64,000 nucleotides of DNA from Anadara kagoshimensis (GCA_021292105.1 CM037874.1:7676678-7740677), one strand, 5' to 3'. Numbered from the stretch's first letter, positions 34,709-45,710 are shown. Notes: generated by a model not told the origin, from the sequence alone. Made by a program: numbers and translations.

Positions 34709-35866
34709 ATGGAAGAAGGTGATAAAATTAATCACAAGGAAAAGGCAACATAAGACAAGTTTATCTGCAGCATTTGTGGAAAAACCACCAAATATAAAAG
34801 TAATTTGACACGACATTTGGAGTCGCACCATGCCGTCGAGAATCACATACTTGTAATGAATGTGGGAAGAAATTTGCTATGAAGGAACAACTTAAGCAGC
34901 ATGTAAAGAGACAGCATAAAATACATGATCCTCAAATATGTGATCTCTGTGGAAAAAAGCTTCCATCAGCGCTATGTTTATCTAAACATATAAGGAATGT
35001 TCACAAAGAAAAGGGCTATATTTGTAGCATTTGTGGTGCAAAGTTTAAGGACATGTATGCATTAAATAGACATTCCAGTAAACACAACCCTACTATAGAG
35101 CAATGCCCCAAGTGTAATAAATTAATGAAACATGAGTCTCATATTAAACGATGCCAGAAGTACCCAACATATACTTGGTAAATGTGATGCCAGAAGTACC
35201 CAACGTATACTTGGTAAATGTGATGCCAGAAGTACCCAACATACACTTGGTAAATGTGATGCCAGAAGTACCCAACATACACTTGGTAAATGTGATGCCA
35301 GAAGTACCCAACATATACTTGGTAAATGTGATGCCAGAAGTACCCAACATACACTTGGTAAATGTGATGCCAGAAGTACCCAACATATACTTGGTAAATG
35401 TGATGCCAGAAGTACCCAACATATACTTGGTAAATGTGATGCCAGAAGTACCCAACACACACTTGGTAAATGTGATGCCAGAAGTACCCAACATATACTT
35501 GGTAAATGTGATGCCAGAAGTACCCAACATATACTTGGTAAATGTGATGCCAAAAGTACCCAACATATACTTGGTAAATGTGATGCCAAAAGTACCCAAC
35601 ATATACTTGGTAAATGTGATGCCAGAAGTACCCAACATACACTTGGTAAATGTGATGCCAGAAGTACCCAACATATACTTGGTAAATGTGATGCCAGAAG
35701 TACCCAACATATACTTGGTAAATGTGATGCCAGAAGTACCCAACATATACTTGGTAAATGTGATGTATGCGACAAATTGTTTGTTTCCGAAATTTACTTA
35801 AAACGACGTACCAAAAATAAACATAGTGAGCAGACAAAATACAAATGTGGTTGTGGTATTACTTGA
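34709..35866 (+). pseudogene. Decayed alternative 3' zinc-finger exon
   Basis: After acceptor TATTTTTCAG|ATG the frame is phase 0 but meets TAA at 34751-34753, 14 codons in. Finger coding then continues (CSIC...H-x4-H), changes frame near 34845, and resumes as CNEC, CDLC, CSIC and CPKC fingers up to about 35150. A 36-bp minisatellite follows. Beyond it, in another frame, come CDVCDKLF and a C-x-C start (CGCG), then a stop at 35864-35866. At least three breaks separate it from a working cassette. It keeps the layout of its neighbours, so it is best read as a dying member of the array. A use from a later start (frame 34879-35181) cannot be excluded. Confidence 0.7.
35148..35765. repeat. 36-bp minisatellite inside the decayed finger exon, 17 copies
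   Basis: Unit GATGCCAGAAGTACCCAACA + TATACTTGGTAAATGT. In one frame it reads the 12-residue unit DARSTQHILGKC. Variation is limited to a few sites (ATATAC/ATACAC, CAGAAG/CAAAAG). The multiple-of-three length keeps all frames open, explaining long frames on both strands. Confidence 0.95.
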
Positions 35867-36122
35867 CTTTGTATTGTCACACTATCTTGCTGTGCATGTT
35901 TATCAGTGATTTGCTTTGTATTATTCCCAGGTATATTGTCTGATTTTATTCTTTGCATTGTAATGAAATGATGTTTTTTGTAGATTAGACTTTATGTTTT
36001 GATATGTCATCATGTATTGGTAGCTATGTACTACCCTGGTAGCTTTTATCTTGAATATGAATAGTATCTTTTACCCTTTTGTCTTTTTTTCAAAATTTTG
36101 TCCCTGCAATGTATGTAACAAG

Positions 36123-36312
36123 TATAGGTCGTCCACATTCTGATGGCAGAGTATACAGCGAGTCTATTTTAATATTAGGGTAATTGTAACGAAAAAGGTG
36201 TGAGCCGGCGTGATTATACACATATGGCCATACGCCACTTACACCTATTTATGCGTTATTTAAACTTCTCATGTTTATAAACACTCTGCCATCAGATTGT
36301 GGACGGACTATA
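36123..36312. mobile_element. MITE with about 30-bp inverted ends
   Basis: TATAGGTCGTCCACATTCTG + ATGGCAGAGT at the left; ACTCTGCCATCAGATTGTGG + ACGGACTATA at the right. A partial second copy of the right end follows (36313-36372). TA flanks. Confidence 0.75.
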
Positions 36313-36372
36313 CTACTTCTCATGTTTATCATGTTTATAAACACTCTGCCATCAGATTATGGACGGACTGTA

Positions 36373-37471
36373 CATAATTTACATCATTATGATATCTCTA
36401 GCAACTCAAATCTTGTCACTCCAATTGATTGAATATTACATTTTATTTTATTTGTGTGGACTGTGGAAGGAAAACCCTAGACTCGCAGCAATTGATACCC
36501 CAATGTTTTATATTTATGTTAATCTGAAAATAAAATGGACATACTTTTTAACACATCTTTTAAGATTTGTTAAGATTTTGATTTTGAAAGCTGCAATGAA
36601 ATAAAAACTTTACATAGAATCTATAAACTGTTAAGAAAATCTACAAAGCTGAGAAAATAATGAAAAAAACACTAGCTGAGCAAAATTAGCATGCTGTGTG
36701 AAACTGTACAGAGTTAACCTGAGAAATGTAAGTGTTCTGCAATAATTAAGTGCAGTAGTGTATGCCAAAATAACTTTTACAACCTTTACACAACATTTAA
36801 TTTCCAATTAAAAACTGTAGAAAAAAACATTTTAGTTGAAACTTACATTTGACACATTGTGTACACAACAAAACAGGAAAACCTCGTACCAACACAAGTA
36901 CAACACATTCAGTGAATATAGCAAATCAGGCATATGAGAATTGAAAAGTCATACTATTATTTAATAATTATAAGCATGGCATTATCCTATACCTTATGGA
37001 ACAAAAGATCCTTGATCACATATCCTAATGTATTTAACCACTTATTAAGTGAACCAGATGCGTACATTTTGTCATATTCTGACCAAAATCTTGCCATTGC
37101 CGCTGTATGCCTGTATAATCTGAGTAGAATATAGATTCAAGTAGCCCCCACACACACTTGCAAACAAGACCATTATTAAAAAAAAATTAAACAAAAAGAG
37201 TAAATATGGACAATTTTGTGATGACAAGCATGTGAGGATCACTTGTCATTCAGTATAAATATGTGAGAATTGCTAAATATTATTCACTTCAGCCTGTAGA
37301 CAAGTTATTTATCTATATTCATGTTGGTAGTATGTAACTATATAACATGTGGTTTAGTTAATAAGTTAATTTTTCGGATGTTGCTTCATTGACAACAGTG
37401 TTAAAATATTTTGTCTTATTATACCTGAATCGTCAACGGAATCAGAATATACATGTATGCTGTTTTTACAG
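36373..37471. other. Intronic stretch without supported genes
   Basis: Only worn repeat pieces, including a match at 36540-36620 to 33810-33890 reversed. Confidence 0.45.
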
Positions 37472-38155
37472 ATGAACGTGTTAGGTGTGGTAGAAGTAAA
37501 TTTTAAATGTGGAATATGCAGCAAGATATATCATTCAAAAGGGAGCTTAAAGAGATACATGCTGATGCACACAGATGACAAACCATTTATTTGTGCATGT
37601 GGCAAGCAGTTTCGGGAGAAGTATCTTTTACTACGCCATGAAAAAATACACGACACACAAAAACCAAGCTACATATGTGATAAATGTGGAAAAACATACA
37701 GAAGTAAAGGGGCACTTTTTGACCATGATAAATTTTATCACAGGAAAAATACAGTACAATGTGAAATCTGTAACAAAAACTTCAGAAATTTGTTCTTTCT
37801 TAAAAGACATGAAAATGTTCACACAAATGCAAAGGAGTTATGTGGAATATGTGGTGGATTATTCAAGAATTTACCAGACCATCTTAAAGTCTGTGGTAAA
37901 AACCATGAACATATCGCTTTTTGTGATATGTGTGACAAGAGCTTTTTGTCAAAAAAATATCTCCGCCAGCACAAAGACACAGTTCATTCAATAGGAAAAT
38001 ACAGTTGTGAGATTTGTGGTAAACAACTGAAATATTTACAATCATTAAAATCTCACAAAAAGTCTTGTGATGCCAAATCTCACAAAAAGTCTTGTGATGC
38101 CACTCAACAAGCAGCATTCATCCTCGAAGGGACCTTGGGGCCATTGATCCTTTAG
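37472..38155 (+). CDS. Alternative 3' exon 4: seven-finger C2H2 cassette
   Basis: 227 residues from acceptor GTTTTTACAG|ATG to TAG, phase 0 with the BTB exon. Modules in order: CGIC (first His replaced by Tyr in LKRYMLMH), C-x-C finger CACGKQF...H-x3-H, CDKC, CEIC, CGICGGLF (short, ends C), CDMC and CEIC ending HKKSC. An 11-residue piece around SHKKSCDA is duplicated near the end (38052-38102), and the tail then runs to IL. The linkers are not the TGEKP type. The first codon after the acceptor is ATG, so an independent start is possible. The C-x-C finger also appears in the 32.5-kb cassette and at the end of the decayed one, supporting common descent. Confidence 0.85.
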   Translation: MNVLGVVEVNFKCGICSKIYHSKGSLKRYMLMHTDDKPFICACGKQFREKYLLLRHEKIHDTQKPSYICDKCGKTYRSKGALFDHDKFYHRKNTVQCEICNKNFRNLFFLKRHENVHTNAKELCGICGGLFKNLPDHLKVCGKNHEHIAFCDMCDKSFLSKKYLRQHKDTVHSIGKYSCEICGKQLKYLQSLKSHKKSCDAKSHKKSCDATQQAAFILEGTLGPLIL

Positions 38156-38327
38156 TTTGCCGAATGACCTGATTGTTAAGCCTTAAGACCTTAGCAGGCA
38201 ACATTTGACATAACATAAACAACATTGCTGTTGCTATGGTGTTTTAGAAAAAGATATTGAAAATGACCCACTGAAACAATCCTAGATTGAACACTGAACA
38301 GAAATAGACAGTCTGATTTTTCCTTTT

Positions 38328-40217
38328 TAGCTCACCTGGCCTAAAAGGCCATGTGAGCTTTTGCCATCACTTTGCGTCCGTCGTCGTCATCGTCGTCGTT
38401 GTCGTCGTCGTCGTCCGTCCGTCGTTAAAGATCAACTCCTCAGAAACCACTGGGCCATTTGCAACCAAACTTTGTCACAACAGTCCTTGGGTGGTCTACT
38501 TTAAGAATTGTGTCCGACATGTCCGCACCTAATCCAAGATGGCCGCCAGCGGGTAACAAAGATTAACATTGGACCCTATGGGAAAATATGTTCAAAGATA
38601 TTTTTCTCTGAAACTACTGAGGCAATTGGAACCAAACTTGGTCACAGTAGTCCTTAGATGGTACCTTCTGAAACTGGTGTTTTTTAAGTCTGCACCTAAT
38701 CCAAGATGGCGGCCAGCGAGGAACATAGGTTAACATTGGACCCTATGGGAACAATATCAAAGATCTTTTTCTCTAAAACCCTTTAGCCAATGGGAACCAA
38801 ACTTGGTCACAATAGTCTTTGAATGGCCCCCTACAACATTGGGGTTTTTGAGGGCCGCACCAAATCCAAGATGGCCGCCAGTGGAGAACATATTGTAACA
38901 TTGGACCTTATTGGAAAATACGTTCAAAGATATTTTGCTCTGAAACTACTGAGCCAATTGGAACCAAATTTGGTCACAGTAGTCCTTAGATGGTACCTTC
39001 TGAAAACATTGTTTTTTTTAATTCTGTACCTAATCCAAGATGGCGGCCAGCGGGGAACATAGGTTAACATTGGACCCTATGGGAACAATATCAAAGATCT
39101 TTTTCTCTAAAACCCTTTAGCCAATGGGAACCAAACTTGGCCACTATAGTCTTTGAATGGCCCCCTACAACATTGAGGTTTTTGAGGGCCGCACCAAATC
39201 CAAGATGGCCGCCAGTGGAGAACATATTGTAACATTGGACCTTATGGGAAAATATGTTCAAAGATATTTTTCTCTAAAACTACTGAGCCAATTAGAACTA
39301 AACTTGGTCATAGTAGTCCTTAGATGGTACCTTCTGAAACCGATGTTTTTTTAAGTCTGCACCTGATCCAAGATGGCCGCCAACGGGGAACATAGGTTAA
39401 CATTGGACCCTATGGGAACAATATCAAAGATCTTTTTCTCTAAAACCCCTAAGCCAATTGGAACCAAACTTGGCCACAATAGTCTTTGGGTGGCCCCCTA
39501 CAACATTGGTGTTTTCGAGGGCCACACAAAATCCAAGATGGCTGTCAGTGGAAAACATATTTTAACATTGGACCCTATGGGAAAATAAGTTCATACATAT
39601 TTTTCTCTGAAACTACTTAGTCAATTGGAACCAAACTCGGCCACAATAGTCATTTGGGTCTTTACATTTGGTATTTTAAAATAACATCTGCATTTAAAAA
39701 TCAACTCCTGTGAAACCACTTGGCCAATTGCAATGATATTTGGTATGTGTCTTATTCTTGGAGAGTACATGTCAGTCTGCCATATGACTTTTGTCTTTGA
39801 CCTAAACTTAACCCTCCAGTGACTATGTTTAACTTTTTGGATTAGGTCAGTTTCTCTAAATCTCGAATACTACAATGGTAGGTCAATGATATTTGGTATA
39901 TAGCTTGATCTTGGATACATCAGTCAGACTGCCTTATGGCTTTTGTCCTTGACCATAATTTCATGGTCCATTGACCAGTTTTTGGATAAGGAAAATTTCT
40001 CAGGTATTATACATGAAAAGTCGATGATACTTGGATGTATTGTCTCAAAATTTTGAAATATGGTTTAGTTTTGAAAGGAAATAATATTGAAATTTTGTGA
40101 TAGAAATAAATATTGTGTAATAAATTTCAAGCATTTATTTAAACATTAGACAATCTGATTTTTCATTCTGCAACAACTCTACCTAGGTGAGCTATACAGG
40201 CTCCTGGGAGCCTCTAG
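38328..40217 (+). mobile_element. Helentron-like non-autonomous element, both ends present
   Basis: Left end TAGCTCACCT with hairpin GGCCTAAAAGGCC (38337-38349). Right end AGGTGAGCTA at about 40186, then hairpin GGCTCCTGGGAGCC and CTAG|T (40199-40217). Asymmetric inverted ends plus a 3' hairpin before CTAG fit Helitron2/Helentron elements. The interior is a GTCGTC-rich stretch followed by a worn tandem repeat of about 165 bp (38450-39640) with CCAAGATGGCNGCC words. Frames such as 38823-39062 arise from the repeat and are not genes. Confidence 0.65.
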
Positions 40218-40312
40218 TTTTATTGTACACCAGCTTATAGAAAAGCAGATTCATGACAAGTGTGAACTGGTGCATTACTTTACCATCAAGTAAATCATTT
40301 GGTTCAGGACTG

Positions 40313-40315
<3 letters not shown>

Positions 40316-40352
<37 letters not shown>
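40316..40352. repeat. (AT)n microsatellite
   Basis: Uninterrupted AT dinucleotides. Confidence 0.95.
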
Positions 40353-40355
<3 letters not shown>

Positions 40356-40445
40356 ATCATGGCCTGTATCAGTCTTTAAATAGTTGAATTCATGCCATGG
40401 AGATATTTTCATTACTTTGTTGATATTAATACTTCGGCGGCTAGT

Positions 40446-41060
40446 TAGCTCACCTGGCTAAAGCCAGTGTGAGCTTATGGTATGATGTGGCCTGTGTATG
40501 TGTCTGTAAACTTTATTTAAACAACTTCTTTTCCTGAACCACTTGACAGATTTTGATGAAACTTTGGGGGAATTATCCACAAGAAATGCCATTTAAGGTT
40601 TCCTAAAATCGTTGACCTTGATTTACGGTATGTTCAAGGTCACAATTGCTGAAAAAGTGACCATAAGTGTAACATCACTAAAATGACTTCTGAATTAAAA
40701 GACCTAGGATCCTCAAACTGAATAAACATATTAATCAGCATGTTAAATTCTACAAAGTTTGCAAATAGATTTGACATTGACCTTCATTCAAGGTCACAAT
40801 GACCTTATACAGAAAATGCTAAAAATGATGTCCCATTAACCAAAGTTTTGTCGTCCTCAAATTCCATATATAGAATCATAAGATGTCTACCACTGAAAAT
40901 TTCTTTGATTTTGGCTAATGCACACCAGGCAATTCAGGCCCTATTTGGTCTCTCTTGGTTTTGTTTTATTACCTATGTAAGAAGTTACATGTTTTTGTTA
41001 AAACAATTGATACTGGTTTTGATGATTTTATGCAAGAAGCAATACTATAATTAAAGGCTT
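40446..41060 (+). mobile_element. Helentron-like 5' fragment
   Basis: TAGCTCACCTGGCTAAAGCC, hairpin, then GTGAGCTTATGG and the internal CTTGACAGATTTTGATGAAA block. It carries TCAAGGTCAC words. No 3' end with hairpin and CTAG was found, so the right limit is a guess. Confidence 0.55.
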
Positions 41061-41122
41061 ACAAGGAAATGGTGCAAATAAATGGTTAATAATCATCTTA
41101 TTTATTTATTGATGTGTAGATA

Positions 41123-41630
41123 GCTTATTCTTCCATCTTCCTATGTTTGAGATAGAGATTTCCACTTGAATACACGATGGTAGAAATTATGATGTCATAT
41201 CGTGGAGACATGACGTCTTCTTGTGGGAAAATGACACCCGAGTCTCCAAAATTTAGAAATTTTCACTGCATTTCAAATGTTTATTTTGGGAGATTAGAAT
41301 AAATTGCTTTGTTTTCTAGTTTATACATTTTGAATAAACCAAAATCAGGTACATTCTGTTCGATGGTCATATTTATTTTTATGTAAAAACGTTAAATAAC
41401 AAAGTTAGATTTACAAAAATGGTGTCGATGTGACTGATACTTCAAACAAAAAATTGTCATTAAAATGGAAGAAAAAAATCAATCATGAGTATCCATGTAG
41501 GATAGGGAAATCTTACCCTAGGGGTTGAATATTTCTGTCAGACTCGGCAAGCCTCGTCTCCAACTGAAATATTCAACCCCTCGGGTGAGATTTCCCTATC
41601 CTACATGGATACTCATAATAGATTCTATTA
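41123..41630 (-). mobile_element. Dispersed element (family B), copy 2, reversed
   Basis: Reverse match of 5921-6509, from TTCTTCCATCTTCC to GGATACTCATAATAGATTCT, including the 120-bp terminal palindrome (41490-41612). One of the CREs is changed here (GATGTCAT). Confidence 0.65.
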
Positions 41631-41700
41631 TTATTTCACTACAGAGAGGTTTGTCAATTCTGTATACATATGACAAGCTTTCAGGCCAGTTTTAATAATA

Positions 41701-42065
41701 TTCCCCCTACGGAAAAGTTTGCAGATTCCCTATACTTGTAACATGTTATCAAGACAGCTTTCTCCCCTACAGGAAAGTTTGCAGATTCCCTATACTTGTA
41801 ACATGTTATCAAGACAGCTTTCTCCCCTACAGGAAAGTTTGCAGATTCCCTATACTTGTAACATGTTATCAAGACAGCTTTCTCCCCTACAGGAAAGTTT
41901 GCAGATTCCCTATACTTGTAACATGTTATCAAGACAGCTTTCCCCTCTACGGGAAAGTTTGCAGATTCCATATACCGGTAGATGTAACATATTATCAGGA
42001 CAGCTTTTCCCTCTACGGGAAAGTTTGCAGATTCTATATAATGTAATATGTTATCAGGAGAGCTT
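41701..42065. repeat. 60-bp minisatellite, six copies
   Basis: Unit GGAAAGTTTGCAGATTCCCT + ATACTTGTAACATG...; three consecutive copies (41761-41940) are identical, so growth is recent. Confidence 0.95.
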
Positions 42066-42244
42066 TAATAATACACCCCACGATGATTACATGATATGTT
42101 AATTTCTGTGTTGCATGGTTTGACTGTATAAGTTAGTCCATCTAGTGTAACATGGTTTATGTTATGGTAATTTTGTTGCATTGTTTATGATATGTCCATC
42201 TAGTATTGCATCTTAGATATATTTAGAGAGAACCTCTGATTTTT

Positions 42245-42445
42245 AAATGGTCTAAAGAGCCGGCAACTAGGCTTAAATCCCATTTAATACAGATCATAGT
42301 ATGAAAAATTTGTCAGTTTGCTTGCCAAAGGTCAATGCTTTTCTCTGGGGCTCTGGTTTTCTCCGCCATCCTAGACATGACCCCTTTGATATATAAGTTA
42401 AATAATCTTGACTAGGGTGTAAAACACCATTCCTTCACTCTACTC
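42245..42445 (+). mobile_element. Worn SINE
   Basis: Worn tRNA-like head (GGCAACTAGGCTTAAATCCC), then TTGCTTGCCAAAGGTCAATG and the shared tail TAATCTTGACTAGGGTGTAA + AACACCATTCC. Confidence 0.5.
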
Positions 42446-43083
42446 TTAAATGAGCATACACTAGCTATACTACTAGGTATTTAAGATGCTGCATACTTAG
42501 GACAAGTACTGTGGTATTTAATTTGACTATGAGGCCAAAAAAAGAAACTTTAGAGGACCATTTATATAACAAGATATAGCTTCAGGTGGGAGATATACAC
42601 ATACACACTTAAAAAAAACCAAAAAAAAAACAAAACAAAAAAACTGCCATTATGTTTTTCCTGCTGTGATACTCATATGTGCAGTATAATGACACAGAAT
42701 CCAACCAAAGACCAACTTCGACAAACACATCAACAACAACAATACATGTAATAATAACAGCAATAATAAAAAAAATAATGATACTGAAAATATTTAGATA
42801 TAAAATTGATAGTGCAAAAGATTTATAAAATTGGTGAACATGAAATACCATATTAGGTATTACTGGTAAATAAAAAAAAGAGGTACATGTATTTACCAAA
42901 TATAAAGGGAAATATGAAGTTAATTATACACAGTAAGTTAAAGGTTACCAGGAATATATTAATTCCTATCATATTGAGTTATTTTTATGTCCCCCAAAAG
43001 AATTTGGGGTTTGTTTGGGGTACACTTTTGAAATGGCATCCCATTTCAGTTGTAACTCGTTTTATTTTATTTTATTTTTTTAG

Positions 43084-44328
43084 CTTCCAATCCGACATGA
43101 CAGGAGATATAGACAGTATTCCCATATTGACTTATCTAATGCATATAATGCTGTTAATGTTGATGGGCTTTCTGTTTATTCTGCATCAAGGATTTACGGT
43201 GTACCAGAACAGACACTACGAGATCGGGTTAAAGGCTTAATTGACATCGACTGTGTAACTACAGGAAGGGCACCAGTGCTTTCAATTGAGGAAGAAGAAA
43301 AATTAGTCAACCATATAGCAGCGATGGCTAAATTAGGATATAGTTATACTCGCCAGGAACTCACCGACATAGCATCAGATTATGCTGTTCAACTACAAAA
43401 ACGGTCTGTTAATAATCCTCTAACATCACATTGGTTTCAAAGTTTCCGAAATAGATGGCCAAAAATTAAAGATGTCCAAACAGGAACATTGGAGTCTGAA
43501 AGTGCCAGATGTGCAACCATTATACATGTTGAAAATTGTTTTGAAAAACTTGATGAGATTTTATCAAAGTATGGTTTAAAAGAGAATCCCCATCTTATAT
43601 TTAACATTAATGAATCTGGTTTCATTCCAAATAAAAAATTACCTTTTGTAATGACCTCAGCAGAATTTGATATCAAACAACAGACAGGAACTCCACCAAA
43701 ATCTAAAATAGTAACAGTAATTGGGGCCGGCAGTGCTTCTGGAGTAGCTATTCCACCATATTTTGTCTTTCCAGGTGCCAAAATGATGCCCAGTTTGTTA
43801 AAAAATGGAGTTAGTGGGACAGTTTCAAAGACTGGATGGTCAAATATAGATACATTTAGACAGTATATGAAGACACATTTTATCAAATATATTCCGAATC
43901 GGGAACCAGATCAATATGCCTTAATCCTATTAGATGGACATTCATCTCATATTGCTGTTGATGTTATGGAATGGGCAACAGAGAACAGGATACTCATTTT
44001 CATTGTACCTATTAATACTTCGGACATACTTCAACCACTTGATGTTTCTTGCTTTCCTCCACTTTATGTTTACTTTAATCATTTATGCCTGGACTCCACC
44101 AGAACTGATATGTGTGGGTTAATGTGCAAAGCCTATTCCAAAGCTATTTGCACAGAAAATTTGTTGTCCGGATTCCGAAAATGTGGGATTTATCCATTCA
44201 ATAAAGATGCAAACCTGTCATCTTTAGCACCGGTAACTGTATCCATTGATGATATCGCTCATGAAGAAGAAGTTGTCAGTGAAAACAAAGATTCTGTAGA
44301 AAGCAATAAAAATGTCATTGATTATTAA
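43084..44328 (+). CDS. Alternative 3' exon 5: psq-type HTH plus DDE domain with altered first acid
   Basis: 414 residues from acceptor TTATTTTTTTAG|CTT to TAA, phase 0 with the BTB exon. The HTH starts only eight residues after the splice and has no ATG before it. Residues 8-52 are a pipsqueak-type HTH (RRYRQYSHID...ASRIYGVPEQTLRDRVKG). 66-130 is the second HTH region (LSIEEEEKLV, GYSYTRQEL, RWPKI). The DDE_1 domain follows: first site FNINESGF with Asn176 in place of Asp, Asp284 in LLDGHSSHI, Asp320 in LQPLDVS. Loss of the first metal-binding acid argues against cutting activity. With the long open frame this fits a domesticated DNA-binding module fused to BTB, about 838 residues. The acidic tail (380-414) is unlike the other transposase exon. 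Confidence 0.85.
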   Translation, partial: LPIRHDRRYRQYSHIDLSNAYNAVNVDGLSVYSASRIYGVPEQTLRDRVKGLIDIDCVTTGRAPVLSIEEEEKLVNHIAAMAKLGYSYTRQELTDIASDYAVQLQKRSVNNPLTSHWFQSFRNRWPKIKDVQTGTLESESARCATIIHVENCFEKLDEILSKYGLKENPHLIFNINESGFIPNKKLPFVMTSAEFDIKQQTGTPPKSKIVTVIGAGSASGVAIPPYFVFPGAKMMPSLLKNGVSGTVSKTGWSNIDTFRQYMKTHFIKYIPNREPDQYALILLDGHSSHIAVDVMEWATENRILIFIVPINTSDILQPLDVSCFPPLYVYFNHLCLDSTRTDMCGLMCKAYSKAICTENLLSGFRKCGIYPFNKDANLSSLAPVTVSIDDIAHEEEVVSENKDSVESNKNVIDY

Positions 44329-44619
44329 ATAACACAAAACAACTGTCTGTTGACACATTTACTGAGTTATTACCAAGTTACTTTGTTATTTTGATTTTAA
44401 ATATAAAGCCTTTTTAAGTTCAATTTAGAGCCAATTGAACACAAATAACTATTTCTTTTTAATGTTCTGTGTACATTGTAATGTAAGCTTAAGACCTTTT
44501 AGAAAATGTTCAAAATGACAGTGTTTGCTTCGTGTGTGTGTGAGGTCAGAGTACCTGGGATCTGACCAATACTTAAAAAAATAGGTTGTGGCCGTTCTTT
44601 CGCCAAACACTCAGCATTT

Positions 44620-44790
44620 TAGATTAGAATGAGTCATGAGGTCCTTCAGAAGAGACCTTACTCACTGATGTCTAGGGCACACTGCTAAGGTAAACATTTC
44701 TGCACTTCACCTATAGCTAGTGGCATCTCAATATAAGTGAAATATTCTTGACTGAGGCATGAAACCTCAATAAATCATTGCCAAGATTAG
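44620..44790 (+). mobile_element. SINE fragment
   Basis: TGCACTTCACCTATAGCTAG, then CAATATAAGTGAAATATTCT + TGACTGAGGCATGAAACCTC and AATAAATCATT, the shared SINE tail. Confidence 0.55.
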
Positions 44791-45234
44791 AAACAGTTTC
44801 AAACTATGTAAGATGTAATAACTGATGATAAAGCAAATAATAAAATCAGTAATAAAGTTTGTTATCAGATGTCAGGTTCAGTTAATATAGGAATGAGACT
44901 AATTTTTCTTTTTGTTATGCGAATTATTTTACCTGTGCAAATATCTTTTATACTTCCATAACAAAATGAAAAATTAATTTCATTTCTTATAATTCAATTT
45001 TTAAAAAAATTTTAACAACAAATCAACAATTTAAACAACAATATAGCCGTAGCGAGTAAAAAATAGAAATGCTATGGCGTAGTAATTCAAATGCCTCTGT
45101 ACGTCGTCCACAATGAGATAACATCACCAAGAGCCAGTCCATTCATGCAAACATAACAGAAAAATTTTACCAATCAAAATGTTTTTAACAAATGAGAATT
45201 GAATTAATGTTATACATGTATATACAAAACAAAA

Positions 45235-45247
45235 CATATATATATAT

Positions 45248-45283
<36 letters not shown>
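45235..45283. repeat. (TA)n microsatellite
   Basis: TA dinucleotides with a short TTTATATG break. Confidence 0.9.
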
Positions 45284-45287
<4 letters not shown>

Positions 45288-45710
45288 GTCAAGAATATTT
45301 CACTTTTATCGTGATGTCACCAATTTGTAAGACATTTTGATTATTACGGTAAATAAATAAAGTTTTAACAGATGTAGTTTTAACAGAGAAGAAATAGCTT
45401 AACTATTTATTGTCTTGTTTGAAAAGTGCAGCACATAGCACACAAAGCAGTCATGACATGATGTAGTCATTGTAGAAAGAGAGAGAAGAGTAATGTTGTC
45501 TTACATCCAATCAAGATTCCTTTATTGATATTGAGACGGCTGATGATGGAGTGCTAAGAGTAAACTGTAGGCCTTCAGCAAACAAACTGACAAACTATCT
45601 CACACTATGATCTGTTCCTGATGGGATTCTAACCTATTTAGGTGGTGAGAGGCAATGTTATCGCCTGTGATCCATAAACATACACTTAGACCACTAAGGT
45701 CTCCTGCAGT
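45284..45710 (-). mobile_element. SINE pieces, reversed
   Basis: CTGTCAAGAATATTTCACTT at 45286 is the reverse of the shared tail. At 45600-45708 the minus strand reads GACCTTAGTGGTCTAAGTGT and GGTTAGAATCCCATC, a tRNA-like A and B box. The two may be one element stretched by other sequence. Confidence 0.45.

Noticed and set aside
35122-35866. Five overlapping frames of 200-244 codons
   Set aside because: Same cause, a 36-bp unit; only the flanking finger remnants carry real coding signal.
38823-39588. Repeated frames reading MAPYNIGVFEGRTKSKMA
   Set aside because: They come from the tandem interior of the Helentron-like element and have no domain.
43276-44328. A start at 43276
   Set aside because: That codon is GTG and coding clearly extends 64 codons upstream through the HTH to the acceptor.
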